This document shows positions 16,301-23,512 of a stretch of 64,000 nucleotides of DNA, one piece after another. How positions within the stretch are numbered: position 1 is the first letter of the stretch; every line of letters begins with the position of its first letter. The notes beneath the pieces were generated by a model. It made no database searches. It had not been told where the DNA came from and was given only the letters and a program-made list of their open reading frames with translations. The stretch comes from Cyclobacteriaceae bacterium (GTDB taxonomy: Bacteria > Bacteroidota > Bacteroidia > Cytophagales > Cyclobacteriaceae), in NCBI GenBank assembly GCA_019638395.1, contig JAHBTX010000004.1:680411-744410 (forward strand), given 5' to 3'. Made by a program: the position numbers and the translations under genes.

Positions 16301-18915
16301 CTGAAATTAAAGACGATAACATTCTGGCATTTTGTTACCTGCGCTTGAAGAGCCTTAACCGCTCGCAAGGTAAGTTTGCAGTTGCCGAAGATTATATCAA
16401 AAAAGCTCTCGACATATACACCAAAACCAATCGCAGCAAAGATGTAGCCTACACCTTGGTTGAAATGGGTAACGATGCCTCGTATGTGTATGGCGATAAT
16501 GTGCAGGCATTAAAATTATTAGATCGGGCGCAGGTAATTTCTGATACGTTGAATGATGTTACACTTAAAGCCTACCTGCTGGAAGTACGAAGCAATATCC
16601 TGTCCGAAGCGGGGGAGTTTCAAAAAGCACTGGAGTTGGGGCATCAGAGTTTTGAGTTGTATCGCAGTACCAATAACGAATGGGGTTTGGCCGGTGCGTA
16701 TATCGACCTCGGTAACATTTACAAACACCTGAGCGAATACGATAAAGCGTTGCGCTACCAAATGGCGAGCGATAGTTTGTATCGCAAGGTAAATTCCGAA
16801 TACAATCGCCTGGCTCCCTTGGCCAACATTGGTACGGTTTATACCGCACAAGGCGACTACAAAAAAGGTTTGGAATACTACCAGAAATCGTACGAGCTAA
16901 TGAAAAAGGCGGGCGACTACAACGAGAACTTTGGGATTATTCATAACCTGATTGGCGAATCCTATTTCTACCTGAACGATTATGTGCAGGCTGATAAATG
17001 GTTGCGCGCGGGTTTAGCAGTATTTGATAAAGTGGGAGCGCCCCGTCCTAAAACGGAGGCCTTGAGTGTAATCGGTCGGTTGAAAATTGAAGAGAAAAAG
17101 TACGATGAGGCGGCCCGGTTTTTAAATGAAGGCGTAAAGTCGGCCAAAGAAAAAGCACTACGGGTGGATTACATCACCAACCTGAATTTGCTGGGCCAAT
17201 TGGAAGTGCTGAAAAAAAATTATACAAAAGCCAAGCCCCTCTTAGAGGAAACAATAAATGCTTCGCGCGAGATGAGTAAGTACAACACGTTGTGGGAAAG
17301 TTTGTATTGGCTGGGAATACTTTTTAAAGAGAATAAACAGTTGCCACAAAGTCGCGATTACCTGAAAGAAGCGGTTGAAGTAATTGAGAAAATCAGAAAC
17401 AAAGTATCGGGTGGGGAAGAGGCACGTAAATTATTCTCGTCCGATAAAAACATTCTGAAGGTATATGAAGCACTAATAGATGTGCTGCTGCAATTAGGCG
17501 AAACCGAACTGGCCATGAGTTACCTGCAAAAGAATAATGAAGATAACCTGAAGGCCAAGTTTAAAAACCTGGATGTGAAGTTTGAAGACAAAAACAAAAG
17601 CAAAATTGTAGAGCAGGAGCGCAACATGAAAGCACGCCTGGATGGAATTGAAACACAGCTTGCCAATGAAAAAGCATTGCCTAACAACCAGCAAAATAAA
17701 GAACGCATTAAAAACCTGGAGGGCACCAAAACCATTGCCGAAGGCGATTACCTGAAGTTTGTGAACCAACAGGTAAATGTGCGGCCTGAGCTTACCAAGT
17801 ATTTTAACAACAGTGTGCAGCCGGTGGAGTTCAGGCGCGAGAAGAAAAACATTCCCGAAGATATGGCCTTGCTATCCTACCTGCCGGGTGAAAATCAGCT
17901 TTATATATTTGTGGCCACGCGCGATACTGTTATTGCCAAGATTGTAAACGTAGGCCGTGAGCAATTAGGCCGCAATGTAAGCGCCATGTTGAATGTAGCC
18001 CGCAACCAGATGGGCACTTTCAGTAAACTGGATCTTGCGCAAGAAGAAAAATACAGACAAGAATTGGTGTACACCCAAAAGCAAAAAGATAAAGCCCTGG
18101 TGCCTTTTGAAGAAATGTACCAACATTTGATTGCTCCGGCTGCTGCCGAGATTGTAAATAAAAAGCGGCTGGGAATTATTGCCACCGGGGTGTTGAATTA
18201 TATTCCGTTTCAGCTGATGGGTAAAACAATGGCTAATGGCGAGTTTAATTTATTAGCCAACCAGTTTGCTATTTTTTATGTAAGCTCTACCAATATTTTA
18301 CGGTTAGCCGATTCTGAAAAGAATATGAAAATTATTGCGTTTGGTAATCCGGATAAAACATTGCCAAGCACTGAGCGCGAAGTAGCCGAGATAAAAAAAT
18401 TATATCCATCTTCAGCAATATTCCTGCACGAGCAGGCTACCGAAGATAAAGTAAAAACAGCCGGTGAAGATTTTACCGTAATGCACTTTGCCACACATGG
18501 TAACTTAGACTATGAAGACTTTACGCAATCGTTTTTAACTATGGCTGGTGGCCAGGATGGCAACAGCGATGGCAAACTTACGCTGGAAGAATTGTGGGGT
18601 ATGGAAGTAATGAATCATTTAGATATTGTGGTGCTTTCCGCCTGCCAAACGGCTGTAACCAAAGGCTCGGCCGAGAGTTCGCCTGTAAGCCCGGCCAGTG
18701 GTTTTTTACAAAATGGAGTAAAGAGTGTGGTGGCCACCTTGTGGAAAGTAGATGATGAAGCCACTTCATTATTGATGACCGAGTTTTACAAAAATATGCG
18801 CACGATGGCTACCATCGATGCGCTGCGCGAAGCGCAGGCTACACTCTCGCGCAACCCCAAATACCAACATCCATACTATTGGGCGGGTGCCATATTGTTG
18901 GGCGACTGGCGGTAG
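13330..18915 (+). CDS. Giant secreted TPR-CHAT protein (putative caspase-like cysteine peptidase)
   Basis: The protein has 1861 residues from ATG 13330, which gives a clean signal peptide (MRSLFILFVLLFAGSAAIAQ); the in-frame ATG at 13297 adds 11 residues before it. After an N-terminal beta-rich domain, the sequence from about residue 290 to 1390 is a long array of tetratricopeptide repeats with A..Y..A....A... spacing. A coiled coil follows, then a C-terminal CHAT domain with the catalytic His in MHFATHG (about residue 1723) and Cys in VVLSACQT (about 1772), and the GVKSVVATLWKVDD block. CHAT peptidases belong to clan CD with caspases. Export is the unusual part, because the studied CHAT effectors (gasdermin-cleaving, type III-E CRISPR) are cytoplasmic. 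No gasdermin-like partner is adjacent. Confidence 0.85.
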   Translation: MRSLFILFVLLFAGSAAIAQSEDMWFAFPIVSVENKGPNKYQVTINYGTEVGLKKGASGEVWATRQQQRKGEAHYLNAVTFQEVGTKKTTVHLETKEPVYTGDLVFAQIPVNLKFKSTYFYLASYGIFFTDEAGNPYYTIEEILKSDGYQLRTEKFVQMQMALNEAGRKLKAANNTDRVKEGPQKGMFLYEALEKADTLSVWTYLYHSIILYTQNAGLSQPWVKSFADFTLEGDRITTTELRQLFVGASKEKMETGYTHYQRSITKTMVYDWYGEAQDLRKSQQYAEAAKIIEACIFLGAKLQDYYNLALYYYEMALIEEAQNHYEAAISWYEKSVEKFKAAGSEYGEGYARHYMAVAYIYLRDFIKAEENFLLAKDLRTKVFRADRESKSAQIELIETLRELAKLERVNQNYTQAIAWYDQALGIARSVDNRASEADILWSMGFMYSDEMSKPQDGINSYERAFEIYNALRDTASMIDLKRNMAINFNKLKANNKAKASIAEAVTYGQAWNKPVKLAYALDYEGLLHFDLGEFSRSIVSYTESEKIYSQLKDTSRLISTKRNIYKNYRDSKNAKAAMIKIKEVFPLIKKNDSRLSDAWWDLAYIHSKDYLNQPRKAIEYYGEAIKIYKLNYDTTNLATVYNNVAYQYRDLRDSINAYKHHQLALTLTQVKHRASEQADTHDRWAVTCKHFGNKNQSLFHYREAARLFKEAGNEHKYAQLLLNVGKSYAAIKNYSKANESFLEAVEVFKKLNDKGLEAESHWEYAFNLGTNLFKYDEAIGRYRVAYNLYMEAGDSVNASVMLSNVGQNYWSKLEFDKAIGSHQAAIALAKKCRNLTQVASSWSKLASLFTETNNPVAAQEALNNTVKVLQQLNDSTQLPTAYQDLAASYVKTKEFTTAFDYYTKAIGILKFNKDTVNWALAVSNLASGYQTKTDYKQAEKLYLDVLTLQRKIKDKPNLIYTLASLGTLAQAADNNYKKAATYFDEAVKLAAEIKDDNILAFCYLRLKSLNRSQGKFAVAEDYIKKALDIYTKTNRSKDVAYTLVEMGNDASYVYGDNVQALKLLDRAQVISDTLNDVTLKAYLLEVRSNILSEAGEFQKALELGHQSFELYRSTNNEWGLAGAYIDLGNIYKHLSEYDKALRYQMASDSLYRKVNSEYNRLAPLANIGTVYTAQGDYKKGLEYYQKSYELMKKAGDYNENFGIIHNLIGESYFYLNDYVQADKWLRAGLAVFDKVGAPRPKTEALSVIGRLKIEEKKYDEAARFLNEGVKSAKEKALRVDYITNLNLLGQLEVLKKNYTKAKPLLEETINASREMSKYNTLWESLYWLGILFKENKQLPQSRDYLKEAVEVIEKIRNKVSGGEEARKLFSSDKNILKVYEALIDVLLQLGETELAMSYLQKNNEDNLKAKFKNLDVKFEDKNKSKIVEQERNMKARLDGIETQLANEKALPNNQQNKERIKNLEGTKTIAEGDYLKFVNQQVNVRPELTKYFNNSVQPVEFRREKKNIPEDMALLSYLPGENQLYIFVATRDTVIAKIVNVGREQLGRNVSAMLNVARNQMGTFSKLDLAQEEKYRQELVYTQKQKDKALVPFEEMYQHLIAPAAAEIVNKKRLGIIATGVLNYIPFQLMGKTMANGEFNLLANQFAIFYVSSTNILRLADSEKNMKIIAFGNPDKTLPSTEREVAEIKKLYPSSAIFLHEQATEDKVKTAGEDFTVMHFATHGNLDYEDFTQSFLTMAGGQDGNSDGKLTLEELWGMEVMNHLDIVVLSACQTAVTKGSAESSPVSPASGFLQNGVKSVVATLWKVDDEATSLLMTEFYKNMRTMATIDALREAQATLSRNPKYQHPYYWAGAILLGDWR

Positions 18916-18939
18916 AATAAGCGCATATAAGCGAGTGAG

Positions 18940-19512
18940 TTGCTTATATTTGGATATTATGGCGCATACTTTTTACGATATATAAGACTACTAATCGGAC
19001 TGTTAATTTCAATGACAATTTGGAGTTGTTCTGGAACAACGACAACCGAGACAAGTTTTAAACAAATTGTTTTTGAAGACAGGGTGTCAACGGACAACTT
19101 AAAACTAATTGACAAAGGACTTCTGAAAAGATGGAAATATGACAGCGAGTATAGCGGCTACCTTAACTATTATGAATACATGGATCTAAACGGAAAGTTT
19201 ACTCCAAAAGTAATTAAGATAACTGGGGACGACTATTCAGCCTTAGTATTGTTGACATTTGACCAAGACGGTAACAAGATTGACGAATATGAAATTGCAG
19301 GAGGAGACTGCGGTGGACCGACAGAGCTAGAAGATAAAATTGAGTTTTGCCCTTACTTAAAGAGTACAATGATAAGTGACAACGAGTTTATTGTTAGAGA
19401 GATTCAGGAATTTACAACTGACACTATCAATTGGGTGACCACTGAACGAGATTCAACCGAATGGAGAATATTTATTGACGAGAAAGGGAAAATTAAAAAG
19501 AGAGAGGATTGA
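18940..19512 (+). CDS. Probable lipoprotein, unknown function, cassette-like gene
   Basis: The frame is open for 190 codons from a TTG at 18940; no good upstream ATG exists. A hydrophobic stretch (LRYIRLLIGLLISMTIWSCSG) ends in a lipobox-like IWSC, so the product is probably a lipoprotein whose first Met may be the ATG at 19012. The mature part is acidic and contains YEIAGGDCGGPTELEDKIEF. I do not recognise the family. Base composition and the palindromic element that follows (19521-19660) set it apart from the CHAT gene 24 bp upstream, suggesting horizontal arrival. Confidence 0.55.
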   Translation: MLIFGYYGAYFLRYIRLLIGLLISMTIWSCSGTTTTETSFKQIVFEDRVSTDNLKLIDKGLLKRWKYDSEYSGYLNYYEYMDLNGKFTPKVIKITGDDYSALVLLTFDQDGNKIDEYEIAGGDCGGPTELEDKIEFCPYLKSTMISDNEFIVREIQEFTTDTINWVTTERDSTEWRIFIDEKGKIKKRED

Positions 19513-19520
19513 AAAGTACG

Positions 19521-19660
19521 CGCCATAACAAATGTTTGCGCAATGGTGGCGGGACGTGTAAGCTATAAGTGTTATCTTCGTTCAACATTTCGTTTCGCGG
19601 GACAACACGCGGCTTCGGAATCGCACCACTGCATAAACACAAACGGTTGGCAGCAAGGCT
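19521..19660. repeat. attC-like palindromic element, copy 1
   Basis: The left half (GCCATAACAAATGTTTGCGC, then AATGGTGGCGGG) is imperfectly complementary to the right half (CCACTGCATAAACACAAACG, then GTTGGC). The same two halves recur in copy 2 (20226-20420) in the same order: ACAAAATGTTT.TGCAATGG on the left and CCACTGCTTATGCAC..ACGTTG on the right. Such elements follow cassette genes in integron-like arrays, but the cores here do not match the classical RYYYAAC/GTTRRRY boxes exactly. Confidence 0.55.
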
Positions 19661-19690
19661 CGTTGACGTTTCCAAACACAGTAGCGAATA

Positions 19691-20089
19691 ATGGCAAAAA
19701 ATGTAAAATTGCTTCTTTTAGTACCAGCGCTTTGGACAAGTATATTCGATATTATATTAACAGTAATTCATCAATCGAAAGAATACTGGGACGGTGACTT
19801 GACAAAGGCAAACGAAGGAAATCCAATTGGAGCACTTTTAATGAAGAATCATGTAAGTGGACTGTTTGTGATTTCAGGACTATGGATTATTGCAATCGGA
19901 ATACTTGGATACTTTTTACCACGACAAGCAAGCAAAATATTTTTACTGTTCTGTGTTATAGCTCATAGCTTTGGCGCATCAACTTGGCTTTCGACTAGAT
20001 ACGGATTTTGGTATGTGATAACATTTATACTGTTTAACTCAATTCTATATTGTGTTGTTGACAATATCACGCACAGACAAAAAGTATAG
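19691..20089 (+). CDS. Small four-span membrane protein, unknown function, cassette-like gene
   Basis: A 132-residue protein starting at ATG 19691 with four hydrophobic segments (LLLLVPALWTSIFDIILTVI, VSGLFVISGLWIIAIGILGYF, IFLLFCVIAHSFGAS, YVITFILFNSILYCVV). No catalytic motif is recognisable; a conserved-looking HSFGASTWLSTRYGFW stretch lies before the last span. It is bracketed by the two attC-like elements (copy 1 upstream, copy 2 downstream), which is the organisation of a mobile gene cassette. Confidence 0.6.
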   Translation: MAKNVKLLLLVPALWTSIFDIILTVIHQSKEYWDGDLTKANEGNPIGALLMKNHVSGLFVISGLWIIAIGILGYFLPRQASKIFLLFCVIAHSFGASTWLSTRYGFWYVITFILFNSILYCVVDNITHRQKV

Positions 20090-20571
20090 ACGAAGTGAGT
20101 ACACCAAAGCAAGTAAAGTAGCTGAACAATTCAGCCTGACCTAGACCTCATTTATGACTTTGACATGTTGGACTTATTTACTTTGACGTCCACAAAGACT
20201 TTTTAAATGTTAAGGAACGACTGAAACGCCCAGCCGGCCACAAAATGTTTCTGCAATGGCAGGGTTCGGTGTAGCTATTAATAGTAATTTCTAAATTTCG
20301 TTCAGTAACGTTGGACAGTTCGGAGATGGTTAGGCTTAACATTTCGCTGCGCTACATTTTTAAGCCCTCCTAAACCCGCCACTGCTTATGCACCCACGTT
20401 GTGCTCTATGAAAGACCGTTGGCCCAATGGCGTGTAAAAACCCGAGCGCAATTCTGGTTGAAATTGTAAATTCCCCTAAAAATTGGACCAATCAATAGTA
20501 TAAAACAACTGCTTACACTAAAGCATTCACTTTTACATCGCGGAATCATCAACCAAATAATTATCGCAAAG
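20090..20571. other. Non-coding stretch holding attC-like copy 2
   Basis: No convincing reading frame. Bases 20226-20420 form the second attC-like element: the left half ACAAAATGTTTCTGCAATGG and right half CCACTGCTTATGCACCCACG are homologous to, and in the same order as, those of copy 1. The rest (20090-20225 and 20421-20571) shows no feature I can support and may be decayed cassette DNA. Confidence 0.5.
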
Positions 20572-20618
20572 TTTGTGTAACTTTAAAGTTACACATATAT
20601 TTGTAACCTAAAAGTTAC
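20572..20618 (+). promoter_or_regulatory. Bacteroidota-type promoter with palindromic ArsR-type operators
   Basis: TTTG (20572-20575) and TATATTTG (20596-20603), separated by 20 bp, match the -33 TTTG / -7 TAnnTTTG promoter consensus. A perfect 20-bp palindrome GTGTAACTTTAAAGTTACAC (20575-20594) fills the spacer. A second, looser palindrome GTAAC-6-GTTAC (20603-20618) covers the likely start site just before ATG 20624. Bound repressor would block the promoter; the ArsR-type protein in the operon is the obvious candidate. Confidence 0.8.
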
Positions 20619-20623
20619 ATAAT

Positions 20624-21073
20624 ATGCCAAAGGAAATTAAACACGAGTGGTTCTATGAACAACCTCCAAATGAAGTATGGGAGTATCTTACACAAGCGGA
20701 ACTCATTGCTTTATGGCTAATGCCAAACAATTTCATACTGAAACTCGGGCACGAGTTTCAGCTTACAACCAAGGCAATGCCTGACCTTGGATTAGATGGT
20801 GTTTTCCATTGCAAAGTGCTTGAAATTGTTCCGTTAAAAAAACTAATCTATAGTTGGAAAGGTGGTTCAGGAAATGGAGTTTTTACGCTTGACACAATCT
20901 GTGAGTGGACTTTAGAACCAAAAGAAGGTGGAACAAAGTTGTGTTTAAAACATTCCGGTTTCAGCGAAAACAACACAGACATTTTTATCGGAATGACAGA
21001 TGGTTGGTTAAAGAAGTTTCAAAAAATACTTACGCTCTTAAATAAAAAAAAAGATGGCAATACCCAGTCTTGA
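20624..21073 (+). CDS. SRPBCC (AHSA1-type) domain protein
   Basis: A 149-residue protein of the START/SRPBCC fold as in activator of Hsp90 ATPase-like proteins. Typical features are EWFYEQPPNEVWEYLTQAELIALWLMP at the start (about residues 6-32), the central LKKLIYSWKG block, and TLEPKEGGTKLCLKHSGF near the C terminus. Small single-domain members pair with ArsR-type regulators and are thought to bind small hydrophobic ligands. It is the first gene of a three-gene operon (SRPBCC, ArsR, DinB) and overlaps the ArsR gene by 20 nt. The usual order in other bacteria is ArsR first. Confidence 0.85.
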   Translation: MPKEIKHEWFYEQPPNEVWEYLTQAELIALWLMPNNFILKLGHEFQLTTKAMPDLGLDGVFHCKVLEIVPLKKLIYSWKGGSGNGVFTLDTICEWTLEPKEGGTKLCLKHSGFSENNTDIFIGMTDGWLKKFQKILTLLNKKKDGNTQS

Positions 21074-21380
21074 TGCGTTTCAAGTAATTGCAGACCCGAG
21101 CAGGCGGCAGATTTTACAAATGCTTACCTATGCCAGTTACAACATAAACAGTATTTCAGAAAACTTTGAAATGAGCCGGCCTGCGGTTTCAAAACACATT
21201 AAAATATTGCAAACTGCTGGTTTTGTCACCATTCAAATAGTTGGCAGAGAACATTATTGCATATTAAATCAGCAAGGATTTAATGAAATAAGAAAATGGA
21301 TAAATCATTTCGACAAGTTTTGGAATAACAAACTGAATAAGTTAGAAACCGTATTAAACAGTAAAAAAATTAATCAATAA
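21054..21380 (+). CDS. ArsR-family winged-helix repressor
   Basis: A 108-residue protein with the ArsR fold: LDAFQVIADPSRRQILQML, then the recognition helix region FEMSRPAVSKHIKILQTAGFV and the wing IQIVGREHYCILN. No cysteine pair of the arsenic or zinc type is present (a lone Cys in the wing), so it probably senses something other than a thiophilic metal; ArsR proteins with SRPBCC partners are usually of this non-metal type. The start at ATG 21054 lies inside the upstream gene. The palindromes at 20575-20618 are probably its operators. Confidence 0.88.
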   Translation: MAIPSLDAFQVIADPSRRQILQMLTYASYNINSISENFEMSRPAVSKHIKILQTAGFVTIQIVGREHYCILNQQGFNEIRKWINHFDKFWNNKLNKLETVLNSKKINQ

Positions 21381-21383
21381 AAA

Positions 21384-21851
21384 ATGCAAAAAGAAATAAT
21401 GCTTCAGCAATTAGAACAGAGCAAAATAGATTGCTCAAGAATTCTGAACAAGATCAATTCAGAAAATACCTCTTTTCGTTTGTGTGAAAAAACAGCATCT
21501 GTTGGTTTTATTTACCGACATGTAGGTGAGTCAATCCATTTATTAGCACAATTCTTTGGATACCAAACAACTATGGAAGGTACAACAATGAGACGATCAG
21601 ATGTTGGGACTGTGTATGATTTGAAAACGAGTCAGGAAATCTTTGAGCAAGGGTACAAAACGCTTGAAAAACTTGTAAATGAAACAAACGAAAAGGATTG
21701 GTTGGAAGAAATTGAAACCACCTGGTTTGGAAAAATTTCCAGAATTAAACTTTATTCGATTACATTGTTTCATAATTCACACCATTGCGGGCAAATAGCG
21801 TCTGCACTTGTAAAGGGTAAGAATTTTGGAGGTCAATTAACCACGAATTAG
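21384..21851 (+). CDS. DinB-family protein
   Basis: A 155-residue four-helix bundle protein of the DinB/YfiT superfamily. Expected metal ligands appear as His in GFIYRHVGESIHLL and as H..H in TLFHNSHHCGQIAS. Some members are bacillithiol- or mycothiol-dependent transferases; function here is unknown. Three bases separate it from the arsR gene, so it is the last gene of the SRPBCC-ArsR-DinB operon. Confidence 0.8.
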   Translation: MQKEIMLQQLEQSKIDCSRILNKINSENTSFRLCEKTASVGFIYRHVGESIHLLAQFFGYQTTMEGTTMRRSDVGTVYDLKTSQEIFEQGYKTLEKLVNETNEKDWLEEIETTWFGKISRIKLYSITLFHNSHHCGQIASALVKGKNFGGQLTTN

Positions 21852-21970
21852 AATTGAACCAGTAAATGCTGCACAACAAAAAGTAGCTGTAGCACGACTT
21901 CTTCAATTGTGTTTTGGGATTTTGATCTGGCGCAAGCCCATCCTAACTTAAAATTTAAGTAATACCAACA

Positions 21971-22537
21971 ATGACTCACCACGAATATTTCAATCGCTTT
22001 TATTCGATAACACGTTCGGAGTATGGGTTGCTGGCAAGTCAGTTTAAATCAAAGTCGTTTGCCAAAGATGAGCCGTTACTGGTGCCGGGGCAGGTACAAC
22101 GCGAAGTGTATTTTATAAAGCAGGGTGTGCAAATGGCGTATGTAGATGTTGGTAAAAAGCAACATGTACTGGCCTTTACCTATTCGCCCAATCTGTGTGC
22201 CAACCCGGAGTCGTTTCATGCACAAATACCTTCGCAGTATTTTGTTACTTGCCTTACTGCCAGCGAAGCTGAGGCCATCAGTTTTGATACGTTGCAGGAG
22301 CTGTTCAACAAATCACAAAACCTGGAACGCCTCTTTCGCAAAATGACGGAAGTGGTGCTTGCCGGAATGATTAACCGCCACATTGAATTACAGGCACTGA
22401 CTATTGAAGAACGGTACAAGATATTTTGCATGCGCAGTGGCCATTTATTGCAACTGGTGCCGCACAAGTATATTGCTTCTTATCTTGGTATGGACGCTAC
22501 CAACTTTAGTAAGCTTTATAATCAGGTTAAGATTTAA
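21971..22537 (+). CDS. Crp/Fnr-family regulator (cyclic-nucleotide-binding-like)
   Basis: A 188-residue protein of the short Bacteroidota Crp type. The N-terminal cupin-like sensor domain contains KSFAKDEPLLVPGQVQREVYFIKQGV, and the C-terminal helix-turn-helix contains VPHKYIASYLGMDATNFSKL. No four-cysteine FeS motif is present, so it is not an Fnr oxygen sensor. A near palindrome, ACTTAAAATTTAAGT (21948-21962), lies just before ATG 21971 and could be a self-regulatory site. It stands alone, with an 18-bp hairpin between it and the next gene. Confidence 0.85.
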   Translation: MTHHEYFNRFYSITRSEYGLLASQFKSKSFAKDEPLLVPGQVQREVYFIKQGVQMAYVDVGKKQHVLAFTYSPNLCANPESFHAQIPSQYFVTCLTASEAEAISFDTLQELFNKSQNLERLFRKMTEVVLAGMINRHIELQALTIEERYKIFCMRSGHLLQLVPHKYIASYLGMDATNFSKLYNQVKI

Positions 22538-22575
22538 CGAAGTGGTTTTAATTACCTGAATTTTGCTTAACCTCC

Positions 22576-22615
22576 TGATTCAATCATGTTGGTATAAACC
22601 AACATGATTGAATCA
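22576..22615. promoter_or_regulatory. Perfect 18-bp inverted repeat, 4-nt loop
   Basis: Arms TGATTCAATCATGTTGGT (22576-22593) and ACCAACATGATTGAATCA (22598-22615) pair without mismatch around ATAA. No T-run follows, so a simple intrinsic terminator is doubtful. It lies 38 bp after the Crp-family gene and 29 bp before the hydrolase start. It may be an operator, a Rho-independent stop of weak type, or an mRNA element. Confidence 0.75.
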
Positions 22616-22644
22616 TTCCATTCTCATCTTTCAAGAAAAATAGT

Positions 22645-23502
22645 ATGAAATGGCTTGATCGTAATGAGTATCCTTTCCAATCCCGGTATTGGAAAGTGAA
22701 TGGCTGCAACCTGCATTATATTGATGAAGGTGTTGGCGACCCGATTTTATTTGTACACGGCACACCTTCGTGGAGTTTTGATTTTCGCAATGTGATTAAA
22801 AACCTGCGGGTAATCCATCGGTGTATTGCAGTAGATCATATCGGCTTTGGCTTGTCCGACAAGCCGGAGCAGTATGATTATAGTACACAAAACCACAGCC
22901 AAACACTGGCGCAGTTTATTACAACACACAACTTGTACAACATTACCTTAGTGCTTCACGATTTCGGTGGGCCAATCGGATTTCAAGCTGCACTTCATTT
23001 TCCGGAGCGAATTAAAAAGTTGGTCATCCTTAACTCGTGGTTGTGGAATAGTACAACCGATCCCGACTTTATTAAGCTGAGCCGGATTTTAAAAAATCCG
23101 TTGTTGCCGGTTCTCTATCGGTATCTTAATTTTTCTCCGCGCTTTGTATTGCCGCAGTCGTTCGGAGATAAAAAGTTAGCTCCAAAGTTATTGAAACAAT
23201 ATACAAAGCCATTTGCCATTAAGGCTGAACGCAATGGAGCGCTGGCTTTTGCGCATTCGTTGTTAAACGATCAGACCTGGTTTGAAACACTCTGGAATCA
23301 ACGTGAGGTTTTCTGGCATACACCTGTACTGTTTATCTGGGGAATGAAAGATCCGGTTATCAAACCGCAGTACCTGCAAAAATTTGTTTCAGGATTTCCG
23401 CACGGCAAAGTGTTGCAGCTTGCAACCAGCGGACATTTTCCGCAAGAGGAGGAGCCACAGCAGGTGAGCAAAGCTATTTGGGATTTTATAAATGAGGCTT
23501 AG
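22645..23502 (+). CDS. Alpha/beta hydrolase, haloalkane-dehalogenase-like
   Basis: A 285-residue hydrolase. The oxyanion segment is FVHGTPSWSFDFR (about 38-50). The nucleophile lies in VLHDFGGPIGF, an Asp in the H-D-x-G-G-P setting of haloalkane dehalogenases rather than the Ser of esterases. The Trp after the oxyanion His-Gly (HGTPSW) and the NSW after the nucleophile strand fit the halide-stabilising Trp pair. The charge relay has Asp in WGMKDPV and His in TSGHFPQEEEP. Related members also act as epoxide hydrolases or fluoroacetate dehalogenases, so substrate is uncertain. It is convergent with aspS, the two stops being 10 bp apart. Confidence 0.82.
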   Translation: MKWLDRNEYPFQSRYWKVNGCNLHYIDEGVGDPILFVHGTPSWSFDFRNVIKNLRVIHRCIAVDHIGFGLSDKPEQYDYSTQNHSQTLAQFITTHNLYNITLVLHDFGGPIGFQAALHFPERIKKLVILNSWLWNSTTDPDFIKLSRILKNPLLPVLYRYLNFSPRFVLPQSFGDKKLAPKLLKQYTKPFAIKAERNGALAFAHSLLNDQTWFETLWNQREVFWHTPVLFIWGMKDPVIKPQYLQKFVSGFPHGKVLQLATSGHFPQEEEPQQVSKAIWDFINEA

Positions 23503-23512
23503 AATTTGCAAC

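Noticed and set aside
18916-20571. Complete integron with integrase
   Set aside because: No tyrosine recombinase gene occurs in or near the cassette-like region, and the palindromes do not match the classical attC core boxes.
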